DNA of 64,000 nucleotides from a bacterium YEK0313 (GCA_000751295.2 CCMO02000001.1:1847501-1911500); one strand, 5' to 3'; shown: positions 1 to 9,320, counted from the stretch's first letter. The notes: generated by a model from the letters alone, not told the origin. Program-made: numbers and translations.

Positions 1-1329
1 CGGCCAGCGCCCGAAGGCCACGGCCGCGCCGACCACCGCCGCCAGGAAGACCAGCGACAGGTTCGGCATGGTGGCATTGCCGCCGATCGCCTCGCCGAAC
101 AGGACGGCCAGCCCGACCAGCGTGGCCGAACCGAGATAGGGCCAGAAGCGCGGCGGCTCGGGCTTCGCCCTGGGGCGCGGCGGCTCCAGCCGCTCCGGCG
201 TCGCGGTGACCACATGCACGCCGATATCGGCGGCCTGGCGCACCAGCTCCTGGGCGAGCGCCCGGCCGAACAGCACGGCGAGCCGCCCGCCGGCCGAGCG
301 GCCGACGACGATCTGGGTGACGTTCTCGCGGCGGGCGTAGCGCAGGATCTCGCTCGGAATGTCCGCGCCGACGAGCCTTTCAATATCCGCGCCGAGATCC
401 TTGGCGAGCTCCAGCGTCTCGTCGAGCCGGCTCCGCTTGGCCTCCGCCAGCACGTCGGTCGGCCGCTCCACCGAAACGGCGGTCCAGGGTGCATCCATCG
501 TGTCGGCGAGGCGCTTGGCCTGGCGCACCACGAAGGGCGACAGGGGATCGGGGCCGACGAGGGCGAGGATGCGCTCGCCGGCCGGCCAGGGTCCCTCGAT
601 GGCGCCGGCGCGCATGCGCTCGATCAGCGCGGCATCGACCGTCTCGGCCGTGCGGCGCAGCGCCAGCTCGCGCAGCGCGGTGAGGTTCTGCGGCTTGAAG
701 AAGCTCTGCACCGCCTGGGCCGCGGTCTCCTGGACATAGACCTTGCCCTCGGCGAGGCGCTTCAGGAGCTCGTCCGGCGGCAGGTCGACGAGCACCACCT
801 CGTCGGCCGCCTCGAACACCTTGTCGGGCACGGTCTCGCGGACGCGCACCTTGGTGATCTTCAGGACGACGTCGTTGAGGCTGTCGAGATGCTGGACGTT
901 CAGCGTGGTCCAGACGTCGATGCCAGCGGCCAGCAGCTCCTTGACGTCCATCCAGCGCTTGGGATGGCGCGAGCCCGGCACGTTGGTATGGGCGAGCTCG
1001 TCGACCAGCAGCAGCGCCGGGCGGCGGGCGAGCGCCGCGTCGAGGTCGAATTCCGGCACCGCGCGGTTGCGATAGACGACGAGCTGGCGCGGGATGACCT
1101 CGAAGCCCTCGACCATGGCCTCGGTCTCGCGCCGGCCATGGGTCTCGATGAGGCCGCAGACGACGTCGATTCCGGCCGTCTTCTGCTCGCGCGCGGCGGC
1201 CAGCATCGCATAGGTCTTGCCGACGCCGGGCGAGGCGCCGAGAAAGATCTTGAGACGGCCCCGCCCGGCCTTGTTGGCGAGCGCCAGCAAGGCATCGGGA
1301 TCCGGACGGTTCGTCGCGTCGACGGGCAT
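1..1329 (-). CDS. kdpD: KdpD sensor kinase, N-terminal part (cut by window edge)
   Basis: Osmosensitive potassium-channel sensor histidine kinase that controls the kdp operon from the inner membrane. The 443 codons present cover the cytoplasmic KdpD domain with Walker A GASPGVGKT at about residues 31-39, a LLVDELAHTN stretch (Walker B-like), then a USP-like domain ending near VVTATPERL, and the first hydrophobic segments close to the left edge. The kinase core lies outside the window. The start is ATG at 1329, 37 nt after kdpC stops, so it is the distal gene of the operon. kdpE is not visible and would be expected beyond the left edge. No frame damage was seen. Confidence 0.95.
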   Translation of the reverse strand, partial: MPVDATNRPDPDALLALANKAGRGRLKIFLGASPGVGKTYAMLAAAREQKTAGIDVVCGLIETHGRRETEAMVEGFEVIPRQLVVYRNRAVPEFDLDAALARRPALLLVDELAHTNVPGSRHPKRWMDVKELLAAGIDVWTTLNVQHLDSLNDVVLKITKVRVRETVPDKVFEAADEVVLVDLPPDELLKRLAEGKVYVQETAAQAVQSFFKPQNLTALRELALRRTAETVDAALIERMRAGAIEGPWPAGERILALVGPDPLSPFVVRQAKRLADTMDAPWTAVSVERPTDVLAEAKRSRLDETLELAKDLGADIERLVGADIPSEILRYARRENVTQIVVGRSAGGRLAVLFGRALAQELVRQAADIGVHVVTATPERLEPPRPRAKPEPPRFWPYLGSATLVGLAVLFGEAIGGNATMPNLSLVFLAAVVGAAVAFGRWP

Positions 1330-1366
1330 CCCGTCAGTCTAGCCGATTTTTTGGCATTCGCCGCCG

Positions 1367-1966
1367 CTACCGCAAGGCATCGAGCGCCAGGTTCAGCCCG
1401 AGGACGTTGACGCGCCTTTCACCGACGAGGCCGAGGCTGCGGCCCTCGACATGCGCCTCAACGAGCTGGCGCACCCGATCAGGGCCGAGATTGCGCGCCG
1501 CGGCGACGCGCGCGACCTGGGCGAGCGCATTCTCCGGGCTGATATGCGGATCGAGGCCGGAGGCCGAGGTGGTGACCATGTCGGGCGGGATCGGCCCGGT
1601 GACGCCGGCCGCGCGCAGGGCCTCGATGTCGGCCTTGACGCGATCGATCAGCTTGCCGTTGAGGGGGCCGAGATTGGAGCCGCTCGAGGAGGCGGCATTG
1701 TACGGCGCGTCGACCGTCTTCGACGGGTCCTGCGGGTCGGCCGCCGAGGTCGCCGACGGACGCGGATGGAAATAGCGCGGCGCGGCGAAGGCCTGGCCGA
1801 CCAGCGCGGATCCGACGACCTTGCCGTCGCGCACGATCAGCGAGCCGTTGGCATTGGCCGGCATCGCCACTTGCGCGATGCCGGTGACCGCGAAGGGATA
1901 GACGAGCCCGGTGAGGAGGGTGAACAGCACCAGCAGCACCAGGGCGGGGCGGAGATGGGCGAGCAT
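1367..1966 (-). CDS. kdpC: KdpC, potassium-transporting ATPase subunit C
   Basis: Assembly subunit of the KdpFABC potassium pump; it bridges the channel KdpA and the ATPase KdpB. The 199-aa protein starts MLAHLRPALVLLVLFTLLTG, one N-terminal membrane helix followed by a periplasmic domain. It has family signatures QAFAAPRYFHPRPSA and SGLDPHISPENA. The length matches the family norm of about 190-200 aa. The start ATG at 1966 lies 11 nt below the kdpB stop, which indicates one transcript with kdpB and kdpA. Confidence 0.96.
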   Translation of the reverse strand: MLAHLRPALVLLVLFTLLTGLVYPFAVTGIAQVAMPANANGSLIVRDGKVVGSALVGQAFAAPRYFHPRPSATSAADPQDPSKTVDAPYNAASSSGSNLGPLNGKLIDRVKADIEALRAAGVTGPIPPDMVTTSASGLDPHISPENALAQVARVAAARNLGPDRVRQLVEAHVEGRSLGLVGERRVNVLGLNLALDALR

Positions 1967-1977
1967 GACGCGTTTCC

Positions 1978-4032
1978 TTAGGCGAGGCCGATGGCGACGA
2001 TCGCCAGGTCGATCAGCTTGATGCCGATGAATGGCGCGACGAGGCCGCCGAGGCCGTAGACGAGGAGATTGCGGCGCAGCAGCGCCGCGGCGCCGACCGG
2101 CCGGTAGGCGACACCCTTCAGGGCGAGCGGCACTAGCGCGACGATGATCAGCGCGTTGAAGATGACGGCCGACAGGATGGCCGATTGCGGGCTCGCCAGC
2201 CCCATCACGTTGAGTCCGCCGAGCACCGGCAGGCTCGCCGCGAACAGCGCCGGCAGGATGGCGAAATATTTGGCGACGTCGTTGGCAATCGAAAAGGTGG
2301 TGAGCGCGCCGCGGGTCATCAGGAGCTGCTTGCCGATGCCCACCACCTCGATCAGCTTGGTCGGATCGGAATCGAGATCGACCATGTTGCCGGCTTCGCG
2401 CGCGGCCTGGGTGCCGGTCTGCATGGCGACCCCGACATCGGCCTGGGCAAGCGCCGGGGCGTCGTTGGTGCCGTCGCCGCACATGGCGACCAGCCGGCCC
2501 TTGGCCTGCTCGGCCCGGATGAAGGCGAGCTTGTCCTGGGGCGTCGCCTCGGCGATGAAATCGTCGACCCCGGCTTCGGAAGCGATGGCGGCGGCGGTCG
2601 CGGGATTGTCGCCGGTGACCATGACCGTGCGGATGCCCATGCGGCGCAGCTCGGCGAAACGCTCCTTGATGTCGGGCTTGACCACGTCCTTCAGGTGGAT
2701 GACGCCGAGGATGCGGTCGTTCTCGACGAGGCCGAGCGGCGTGCCGCCGGCGCGCGCGATGCGGTCGACCGTTTCGCGGAAGCCGGCCGGCTCGGCCACG
2801 GCGCGGCCGGAGGCCTGGCGGGCGAACCTGACGACCGAATCGATCGCGCCCTTGCGCAGGTGGCGCGTGCCGATATCGACGCCGGAGAGGCGGGTCGCCG
2901 CCGAGAAGTCGATGAAGCTCGCCCCGGCCGGCCGGTCGAGGTTGATGTTCATCGTGTTGCGGGCGAGCTCCAGGATCGAGCGGCCCTCGGCGGTCTCGTC
3001 GGCGAGCGAGGCGAGCACCGCCGCCTCCATCGCCTGCTGGGCGCCGATGCCGGGCATGGCGATGACCTCGGAGGCCATGCGGTTGCCGAAGGTGATGGTG
3101 CCGGTCTTGTCGAGCAGCAGCGTGTCGACGTCGCCGGAGGCCTCCACCGCGCGGCCGGAAGTGGCGAGCACGTTGAACTTCAGGAGCCGGTCCATGCCGG
3201 CAATGCCGATGGCCGAGAGCAGACCGCCGATGGTGGTCGGGATCAGGCAGACGAGCAGCGCCACCAGCACGACCACCGACATGGCGATGCCGTGATAGGC
3301 GGCAAAACCCGGCAGGGTGCCGACCGCGATGACGAAGACCAGCGTCATGCCGGCGAGCAGCACGGTCAGTGCGATCTCGTTCGGCGTCTTCTGGCGCTCG
3401 GCGCCCTCGACGAGGGCGATCATGCGGTCGAGGAAGGAATGGCCCGGCTGGGCGGTGATGCGCACGATGATCCAGTCGGAGACGACGGTGGTGCCTCCGG
3501 TCACCGCCGAACGGTCGCCGCCGGCCTCGCGGATGACGGGCGCGGATTCGCCCGTGATCGCCGCCTCGTTGACCGAAGCGATGCCCGAGACGATCTCGCC
3601 GTCGCCGGGAATGACGTCGCCGACATCGACCCGCACGAGATCGCCTGGCTTGAGGTCGAGCGCCGAGACGAGCGTGAAGGTGCCGATGTCGTCGGCCGCG
3701 GCGAGCCGCTTGGCCTGGGTGTCGGTGCGGGTGCGGCGAAGCGCGTCGGCCTGGGCCTTGCCGCGGCCTTCGGCCAGCGCCTCGGCAAACGTCGAGAACA
3801 CCACGGTGAGCCAGAGCCACAGCGCGATCTGCGCGGTGAAGGCGGTCGCCGTGCCGGCCAGGATGTCGCGGATCAGCACGATGGTGACCACCGCCGCCAC
3901 CACCTCGGTGACGAAGATGACCGGGTTGCCGACGAGGATGCGCGGATCGAGCTTGCGGACGGCATCGAGAGCGGCCTGGCGGACCAGGGGGCCGGCGAAC
4001 AGCGCCGATGCCGCGTAACGTTTGCGGGTCAT
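1978..4032 (-). CDS. kdpB: KdpB, potassium-transporting P-type ATPase catalytic subunit
   Basis: Catalytic subunit of the high-affinity potassium pump; it hydrolyses ATP through an aspartyl-phosphate intermediate. The phosphorylation motif LLLDKTGTITFGN places the acceptor at Asp308, next to the usual E. coli position of 307. Other P-type signatures visible are NEAAITGESAPV (actuator TGES), MVTGDNPATAAAIASEAG and MCGDGTNDAPALAQADVG. The ATG at 4032 (MTRKRYAAS) is preferred because it follows GAGG at good distance; an in-frame TTG at 4044 overlaps the kdpA stop and is less likely. The length of 684 aa is normal. Confidence 0.97.
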   Translation of the reverse strand: MTRKRYAASALFAGPLVRQAALDAVRKLDPRILVGNPVIFVTEVVAAVVTIVLIRDILAGTATAFTAQIALWLWLTVVFSTFAEALAEGRGKAQADALRRTRTDTQAKRLAAADDIGTFTLVSALDLKPGDLVRVDVGDVIPGDGEIVSGIASVNEAAITGESAPVIREAGGDRSAVTGGTTVVSDWIIVRITAQPGHSFLDRMIALVEGAERQKTPNEIALTVLLAGMTLVFVIAVGTLPGFAAYHGIAMSVVVLVALLVCLIPTTIGGLLSAIGIAGMDRLLKFNVLATSGRAVEASGDVDTLLLDKTGTITFGNRMASEVIAMPGIGAQQAMEAAVLASLADETAEGRSILELARNTMNINLDRPAGASFIDFSAATRLSGVDIGTRHLRKGAIDSVVRFARQASGRAVAEPAGFRETVDRIARAGGTPLGLVENDRILGVIHLKDVVKPDIKERFAELRRMGIRTVMVTGDNPATAAAIASEAGVDDFIAEATPQDKLAFIRAEQAKGRLVAMCGDGTNDAPALAQADVGVAMQTGTQAAREAGNMVDLDSDPTKLIEVVGIGKQLLMTRGALTTFSIANDVAKYFAILPALFAASLPVLGGLNVMGLASPQSAILSAVIFNALIIVALVPLALKGVAYRPVGAAALLRRNLLVYGLGGLVAPFIGIKLIDLAIVAIGLA

Positions 4033-4040
4033 GACGGACC

Positions 4041-5747
4041 TCAATTGGCGATCTGATTGCCGAGCATCTGCATGTGCTCGAGAACCGGACCGAGGGACAA
4101 AGCGGGGAAGAACTGCAGGCCGCCGAGGATCAGGATCACGCCCGACAGCAGGCCGACGAACAGGACCGAGTCGGTCGGAAAGGTGCCGGCGGAGGGGCTG
4201 AGCTTCGGCTTGGCGGCGAGCGAGCCGGCGATCGCCATGACCGGCACGATGATGGCGAAGCGGCCGAGATGCATCGCGACGCCCAGCATGGTGTTGTACC
4301 AGGGCGCATTGGCGGTGAGGCCGGCGAAGGCCGAGCCGTTATTGGCCGCGGCCGAGGTGAAGGCGTAGAGGATCTCGGAATAGCCGTGGGTCCCGGGATT
4401 GGCGGTGCCGGCCAGGGCGGCGGGCAGCACCATCGATATGCCGGCGAAGGCGAGGATCAGGAACGGCACCACGAGGACGCCGAGCACGGCGAGCTTGACC
4501 TCGCGCGATTCCAGCTTCTTGCCGAGATATTCCGGCGTGCGGCCGACCATCAGCCCGGCGACGAACATGGCGAGGATCGCATAGAGAATGATGCCGTAGA
4601 GGCCCGAGCCGACGCCGCCGGGCAGGATCTCGCCGAGCTGCATCAGGAACATCGGCACGAGCCCGCCGATCGGCGTGTAGGAATCGTGCATGGCGTTGAC
4701 CGAGCCGTTGGAGGCGCCGGTGGTGAACACGCTCCAGACCGCCGACAGGGCCGGGCCGAAACGAACCTCCTTGCCCTCCATGTTCGGCCCGGAAAGGCCG
4801 AGCGCGGCCATCTGCGGCGTGCCCGAGGCCTCGGCCCAGTAGACGATGGCGCAGCCGACGGCGAGGAACAGCATCATCACGGCGAACAGCGCCCAGCCCT
4901 CGCGGTCGCGGCCGATCATCCGGCCGAAGGCGACGGCAATGCCGAGCGGCAGGCAGACGATGGCCCAGACGGTGACCATGTTGGCCCAGGCATTGGGATT
5001 TTCGAAGGGATGGGACGAATTGACGTTGAAGAAGCCGCCGCCATTGGTGCCGAGCTGCTTGATGGCGATCTGCGAGGCGACCGGCCCTTGCGCGATCACC
5101 TGGGTCGCGCCTTCGAGCGTCGTCGCCTCGACCGATCCGGCGAAGGTCTGCGGCAGGCCGAGCGCGACGAGGACCAGCGCGGTGAGAAAGGCGATGGGCA
5201 GCAGGAGGTAGAGCGTCGAGCGGGTGAGATCGACCCAGAAATTGCCGAGCCCGTCGGTCTTCTCGCGGGCGAAGGCCCGGGCGAGCGCGGCGAAGATTGC
5301 GATGCCGGTCGCCGCCGAGATGAAGTTCTGCACCGTGAGGCCGAGCATCTGGACGAGATGCGAGAGCGTCGTCTCGCCGCCATAGCTCTGCCAGTTGGTA
5401 TTGGTGACGAAGGAGATGGCGGTGTTGAAGGCGAGATGGGCGGAGACCTCGCCCTGGCCGGCCGGATTGAGCGGCAGAACGGTCTGCAGGCGGATCAGCG
5501 CATAGAGCAGGAGGAAGCCCGCCGCGTTGAAGACGAGGAGCGCCACCGTGTAGTCGGCCCAGCGCTGCTCGCGCGCGGGATCGACGCCGGCGAGCCTGTA
5601 GAAGCCGCGTTCGACCGGCCCGAGAACGGGGTCGAGGACGGTGCGCCGGCCGTCGAGCACGGCCGCGAAGAACAGGCCGAGCGGACGTGCCGTGATGCCG
5701 GCGAGGACGAGGAGAAGCAGAACTTGCAGCCAGCCGTTCACGGTCAT
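4041..5747 (-). CDS. kdpA: KdpA, potassium-binding channel subunit
   Basis: Membrane subunit that binds and conducts potassium in the Kdp pump. The 568-aa protein has about ten hydrophobic segments and the four selectivity-loop-like regions of the SKT superfamily, including FVTNTNWQSYGGE, KQLGTNGGGFFNVNSSHPFENP, TTGASNGSVNAMHDSYTPIGG and TSAAANNGSAFAGLTANAPWYN. The length and motif order match KdpA. Its ATG lies 48 nt downstream of the kdpF stop, and its TGA is just upstream of the kdpB start, consistent with translational coupling. Confidence 0.97.
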   Translation of the reverse strand: MTVNGWLQVLLLLVLAGITARPLGLFFAAVLDGRRTVLDPVLGPVERGFYRLAGVDPAREQRWADYTVALLVFNAAGFLLLYALIRLQTVLPLNPAGQGEVSAHLAFNTAISFVTNTNWQSYGGETTLSHLVQMLGLTVQNFISAATGIAIFAALARAFAREKTDGLGNFWVDLTRSTLYLLLPIAFLTALVLVALGLPQTFAGSVEATTLEGATQVIAQGPVASQIAIKQLGTNGGGFFNVNSSHPFENPNAWANMVTVWAIVCLPLGIAVAFGRMIGRDREGWALFAVMMLFLAVGCAIVYWAEASGTPQMAALGLSGPNMEGKEVRFGPALSAVWSVFTTGASNGSVNAMHDSYTPIGGLVPMFLMQLGEILPGGVGSGLYGIILYAILAMFVAGLMVGRTPEYLGKKLESREVKLAVLGVLVVPFLILAFAGISMVLPAALAGTANPGTHGYSEILYAFTSAAANNGSAFAGLTANAPWYNTMLGVAMHLGRFAIIVPVMAIAGSLAAKPKLSPSAGTFPTDSVLFVGLLSGVILILGGLQFFPALSLGPVLEHMQMLGNQIAN

Positions 5748-5795
5748 GGCACACCCATGGGATCAGGACGCACGGAGGATCCGACGCGGAAGCGG

Positions 5796-5882
5796 TCAGA
5801 ACTTCTCGGGGCGAAGGAGGACGAGGATGAGGTAGAGGGCGAGCCCGAGGCCCGCCGTCCCGGCGAGAAGAAGGTCGAACAT
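5796..5882 (-). CDS. kdpF: KdpF, 28-aa stabilising subunit
   Basis: A 28-residue single-helix peptide beginning MFDLLLAGTAGLGLALY and ending LRPEKF. KdpF is a small lipid-like stabiliser of the KdpABC complex. The PEKF ending and the position directly before kdpA are typical of the family. It begins at ATG 5882 and is separated from the preceding 27-aa ORF by 14 nt, so both small peptides and kdpA are likely translated from one leader. Confidence 0.9.
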   Translation of the reverse strand: MFDLLLAGTAGLGLALYLILVLLRPEKF

Positions 5883-5896
5883 GTGAGGACCGTCCT

Positions 5897-5980
5897 TCAG
5901 GCCCGCGTCGCAGCGCGGACGTAAACGATCATCAGCCCGAACAGGCCGAGACCCAGTGCGACATAGATGAGATCGGACAC
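5897..5980 (-). CDS. 27-aa membrane peptide heading the kdp operon
   Basis: Begins with GTG at 5980 (MSDLIYVALGLGLFGLMIVY) and ends VRAATRA before TGA. The leader contains GGAAGGA about 6 nt upstream of the GTG, the strongest ribosome site in this operon. It is one hydrophobic helix followed by a short basic tail. Short peptides of this type, often ending YVRA, are found before kdpF in other bacteria, but their function is not established. It may be an accessory Kdp subunit or a leader peptide. Good ribosome site and conserved position make it likely to be translated. Confidence 0.7.
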   Translation of the reverse strand: MSDLIYVALGLGLFGLMIVYVRAATRA

Positions 5981-6096
5981 GACAGATCCTTCCGCGGCCT
6001 GGAATGGCGCCGGTCCTGATTGCGCCCGATGGCCATCAGGGCGCGATGCGAATTTTGCGCTGCGGCATAAGGAAGCCGTAAGGATGCTGCCGCGGC

Positions 6097-7158
6097 TCAG
6101 TCCTTGTCGCGCTCGGGCAGCGGGGCGAGCGCGAGATGCCCGCCCTGCGTCATCACGCGCGCTTCCTTGCCCATGCGGTCGGCGAGGGCCGCGGGGTGGA
6201 TGAACTCGTCGCGGAAGCAGGGGTGCAGCGCGGGGTCGAAAATGCGCTTCAGCCAGTCGACCATCAGCATGTGGCGCGCCGAACGCTTCAGCTCCGGATG
6301 GTAGGTCAGCCAGAGATCGAGGTGATGGTGCAGGCCAAGATCGACGGGCACCAGCCGCGCGCCCATGGCCAGCGTGTAGGTCGGCAGCATGCCGATGCCG
6401 ACGCCGCGCTCGACCGCATAAAGCGTTGCCGTGGACGAATTGGTGCGGATGCCCGGCATGGCGGCGAGGATGTCGAGACCCATGAGCCGCGCATAGGCGG
6501 TTTCGTCGAGCTGCGGGGCGAGCTGCAGCACGACGCGATGATCGGCGAGTTCGGCGATCGTGGCCGGCAGGCCGAAATCGCGGATATAGCTGCGCGAGGC
6601 AAAGGGATAGACATGCAGCCGGCCGAGCCGGCTGACGATCAGGTCCGGATCGTCGGGCGGCTGGAACTGGATGGCGATGTCGGTTTCGAGCCGGCTGACA
6701 CTGGCCGGTTCCATGGCGCAGCGCAGATCGACCGTCAGCGACCGGTAGGCCGCCTGGAAATCGACGAGCTTCGGCAGCACCCAGTAGGCGCCGATGCCTT
6801 CGGTCGCGGCGATGCGCACGACACCCTGCAGGTCAGGATCGGCCTGGGCGGCGCGGCGCAGAATGTCGAAGCTCGCCCGCTCCATCTTGCGGGCGTCGTC
6901 GAGAATGGCGCGCCCCTCGTCCGTCAGCTGCAGGCCGGACTGGTGTCGCACGAACAGGGCGAAGCCGAGGGCGGTCTCCAGCCGGCCGATGCGGCGCATG
7001 ACGGTGGTGTCGGTCATGCCGAGCATCTGCGCGCCCCGGCGGAAGCTGCGGTGCTCCACGCAGGCCAGGAAGACCTTGAGGTCCTCCCAGGATGCATCGA
7101 TCGATTCACCCGTTCTGTGCTGCATGGGCGCAGCGGACCGCTGCATTTTCTGCTGCAT
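6097..7158 (-). CDS. LysR-family transcriptional regulator
   Basis: DNA-binding regulator of 353 aa. An N-terminal helix-turn-helix (DLKVFLACVEHRSFRRGAQ and TVMRRIGRLETALGFALF) starts after an unusual extension of about 24 residues rich in Gln and Met. A LysR substrate-binding domain follows, with RIAATEGIGAYWVLPKLV and GIGMLPTYTLAMG. The ATG at 7158 is chosen because GGAGG lies 6 nt upstream; the next ATG, at 7125, has no such site. It is transcribed toward the kdp operon with about 116 nt between its stop and the first kdp-operon start. The effector cannot be inferred; the usual target would be a divergent gene, here the small protein at 7426. Confidence 0.88.
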   Translation of the reverse strand: MQQKMQRSAAPMQHRTGESIDASWEDLKVFLACVEHRSFRRGAQMLGMTDTTVMRRIGRLETALGFALFVRHQSGLQLTDEGRAILDDARKMERASFDILRRAAQADPDLQGVVRIAATEGIGAYWVLPKLVDFQAAYRSLTVDLRCAMEPASVSRLETDIAIQFQPPDDPDLIVSRLGRLHVYPFASRSYIRDFGLPATIAELADHRVVLQLAPQLDETAYARLMGLDILAAMPGIRTNSSTATLYAVERGVGIGMLPTYTLAMGARLVPVDLGLHHHLDLWLTYHPELKRSARHMLMVDWLKRIFDPALHPCFRDEFIHPAALADRMGKEARVMTQGGHLALAPLPERDKD

Positions 7159-7425
7159 CGCGCGCGCCTCCACGCCGCTAGCCTGTCGCCTCGTCTTTCG
7201 GGAGAAAGATTGTAGATGGCTTTGTATGGTCGCGATAGCGGTAGGATTCTGCCGCGTCGGGACCGAAGCCCGTCGCCATGGCCGACCGTGCCGCAGTGTG
7301 TGGCTGGGACGGAGAGGCCGCCGGCGCCGTTGCGCGCTCCCGATACCGACCGGCCGCTTCCGCGGCCTTCCGCCACGGCCGTCCGATCGGCGGCCGGAAC
7401 CGCCACCGCCATGATCCGGGGGGAT

Positions 7426-7701
7426 ATGATGGCCGCGTTCAAACGAGACCTGCCTGATGCATCGGCCGAAGACCCAATTTTCATCGACGAACATTTCGAC
7501 CTCTCGCGCCTGCGCGAACTGGTCTACTGGAGCCAGGAACCGGGCCTGCTCGAGCTGATGCGGGCGGTGCTGACCATGCCTCAGTCCAGGCTGTCCGATC
7601 TGCTCGATTTTCTGCGCACCGTGCCCGCGGCGGCCCATTTGTGCGCCGACTATGCAGGCGACGGAGCGATTCGCCTGAGCGTGGCGCGGCGCCATTCGTG
7701 A
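7426..7701 (+). CDS. Small hypothetical protein
   Basis: A predicted 91-aa soluble acidic protein starting MMAAFKRDLPDASAEDPIF and ending SVARRHS. It has no recognised domain. The ATG at 7426 follows a run of six G at 7418-7423; the adjacent ATG at 7429 is equally possible. The frame is open further upstream, but that part is Arg/Pro-rich and looks like non-coding GC-rich sequence. Coding character is better in the 3' half (ELVYWSQEPGLLELMRAVLT). It is divergent from the LysR gene and lies upstream of the PraR-like gene. Confidence 0.5.
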   Translation: MMAAFKRDLPDASAEDPIFIDEHFDLSRLRELVYWSQEPGLLELMRAVLTMPQSRLSDLLDFLRTVPAAAHLCADYAGDGAIRLSVARRHS

Positions 7702-7938
7702 GAGCGACCGCGGAAAGCTATGTTGTTGATATTGCTGGCATCGCGAGCGAAAAGGGTTTCCCCATAGGAAACAACTTGCAGATGTCGGAAAATGTCGCAA
7801 TAAATGTAATATCATGCCCCAGGAAAGTTGAATCGCTTTTTTGACGACTCCCGCAGCGGGTGCTGGATGCCGCCGGTTTACGCTCTCATGTACCGGCCAA
7901 AGCAACAGCAGCCGGTGCGACAACCGGAGGAACCCTTA

Positions 7939-8328
7939 ATGTCGGTCAAGAATCCGAGTCCCGTGGACCGGCATGTCGGCACGCGTGTTCGCATGCGGCG
8001 GATGATGCTGGGCATCAGCCAGGAAAAGCTTGGCGAACGTCTCGGGCTGACCTTTCAGCAGGTTCAGAAATACGAAAAGGGTGTCAACCGCATCGGCGCG
8101 AGCCGCCTGATGCAGATGTCCGGCATTCTCGGCGTGCCCGTCTCGTTCTTCTTCGAGGACGCGCCGAGCGTCGCGGAAGTCAGCGACGACAAACTGCCGA
8201 CCCCGGGCGCGCTGCTGGTCGTGCCTGGCGCCATCCAGCTGCTGCAGGCCTATGCGCGGATCGAGGATCCGGCGTTGCGCCGTTCGCTCGTGCATATCGC
8301 CGAGGGCCTCGCGCCCGCGGCCAACTGA
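7939..8328 (+). CDS. PraR-like helix-turn-helix repressor
   Basis: A 129-aa Cro/C1-type DNA-binding protein. The HTH is RMRRMMLGISQEKLGERLG followed by TFQQVQKYEKGVNRIGASRL and the loop ILGVPVSFFFED, which is the pattern of the alphaproteobacterial PraR family (regulators of quorum sensing, attachment and symbiosis genes in rhizobia). ATG at 7939 has GGAGGA 7 nt upstream. The 237-nt upstream region is unusually AT-rich for this genome (about 7760-7850), suggesting a regulated promoter. The exact symbol is left blank because members of this family have diverged in role. Confidence 0.85.
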   Translation: MSVKNPSPVDRHVGTRVRMRRMMLGISQEKLGERLGLTFQQVQKYEKGVNRIGASRLMQMSGILGVPVSFFFEDAPSVAEVSDDKLPTPGALLVVPGAIQLLQAYARIEDPALRRSLVHIAEGLAPAAN

Positions 8329-8492
8329 GCCCGATCGGGCCGGGACCCGCGCCGGTCGCCAGCCCCGTCACCGGACCGGAAGCCTGGCCGCCGGTTCCGG
8401 CTGACGACATTTCCCTCGGGCGTGGCCGTTGAGACAATCCCTGTCGCCGAGCTAGGCTCCGCCCGCCGATCCGCCGGACAAGGAGCCCTGCC

Positions 8493-9269
8493 GTGGCCGC
8501 CCATCATCCCGCCATCCTGTCGCGGCGCCAGTTGACCGGCCTTCTCGGCCTTGCCCTGGCCGTTCCGGCCGGCAGCGCCCTGGCCGCGCCGCGCGTGCTG
8601 CGCGGCACCGTCGCCTATCGCGAGCGCATGGCGCTGCCGCCCGGAGCCGTCGTCGAGGTCAAGCTGGTCGACGTCTCGCTGGCCGATGCGCCGTCGCGCA
8701 CCATTGCCGAGACGCGCATCCGCACCCGCCGCCAGGTGCCGATCCCCTATACGCTGCGCTTCGACAGCCGGGCCATCGCGCCGCGCCGCACCTATGCGCT
8801 GCAGGCGCGGATCAGCGTCGGCGACAGGCTGCTGTTCATCACCACGACACGCCATACGGTCTTTGCCGGAGGCCGCGACGACACCGAGATCCGCGTCGAA
8901 CGGGTGGCGGAGGCGCCGGCGCCGGCGCCGCAGCAGGGCCTTGCCGGCCGCTGGCTCGCCGAGGATATCGGCGGGGGCGGGGTCATCGACAATCTGCAGA
9001 CCGTGCTGGAGATCGGCCCCGACGGCCAGGTTTCCGGCAGCGGCGGCTGCAATCGGATCGGCGGCCGGGCGACCATTCGCGGCCAGTCGGTCAGCTTCGG
9101 CCATCTGGCCGGAACCACCATGGCCTGCGCGCCGGCGATCCTGAACCAGGAGACGAAGTTCCTGGAGACGCTCAGAACCGTCCGCCGCTGGCGCGTCGAC
9201 GCCGCCCGCGGCAAGCTGATCCTGATGAACCGCAGCGGCCGCCAGGTCATGGTGCTGGCGCGGATGTAG
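8493..9269 (+). CDS. Exported YbaY-like and META-domain protein
   Basis: Predicted periplasmic protein of 258 aa with a signal peptide (SRRQLTGLLGLALAVPAGSA, cleavage near ALA-A). Residues about 35-130 resemble the YbaY/type III-pilotin-like fold (LRGTVAYRERMALPPGAVVE; VPIPYTLRFD). Residues about 145-258 form a META (HslJ-type) domain with the diagnostic GSGGCNRIGG and an M-A-C motif at TTMACAPAILNQETKFLETL. This two-domain combination occurs in exported proteins of alphaproteobacteria; HslJ-type domains are linked to heat and novobiocin resistance. The GTG start at 8493 has AAGGAG at 8480-8485. Confidence 0.8.
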   Translation: MAAHHPAILSRRQLTGLLGLALAVPAGSALAAPRVLRGTVAYRERMALPPGAVVEVKLVDVSLADAPSRTIAETRIRTRRQVPIPYTLRFDSRAIAPRRTYALQARISVGDRLLFITTTRHTVFAGGRDDTEIRVERVAEAPAPAPQQGLAGRWLAEDIGGGGVIDNLQTVLEIGPDGQVSGSGGCNRIGGRATIRGQSVSFGHLAGTTMACAPAILNQETKFLETLRTVRRWRVDAARGKLILMNRSGRQVMVLARM

Positions 9270-9320
9270 CGGCGGCGCGGTCGGGCCACCCGTCCGACGG
9301 TGCCGGCCGACAGGGCGTCG

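Noticed and set aside
7641..7844. 67-codon plus-strand frame before the PraR-like gene
   Set aside because: It overlaps the end of the small gene at 7426 and runs through an AT-rich promoter-like stretch; no ribosome site.
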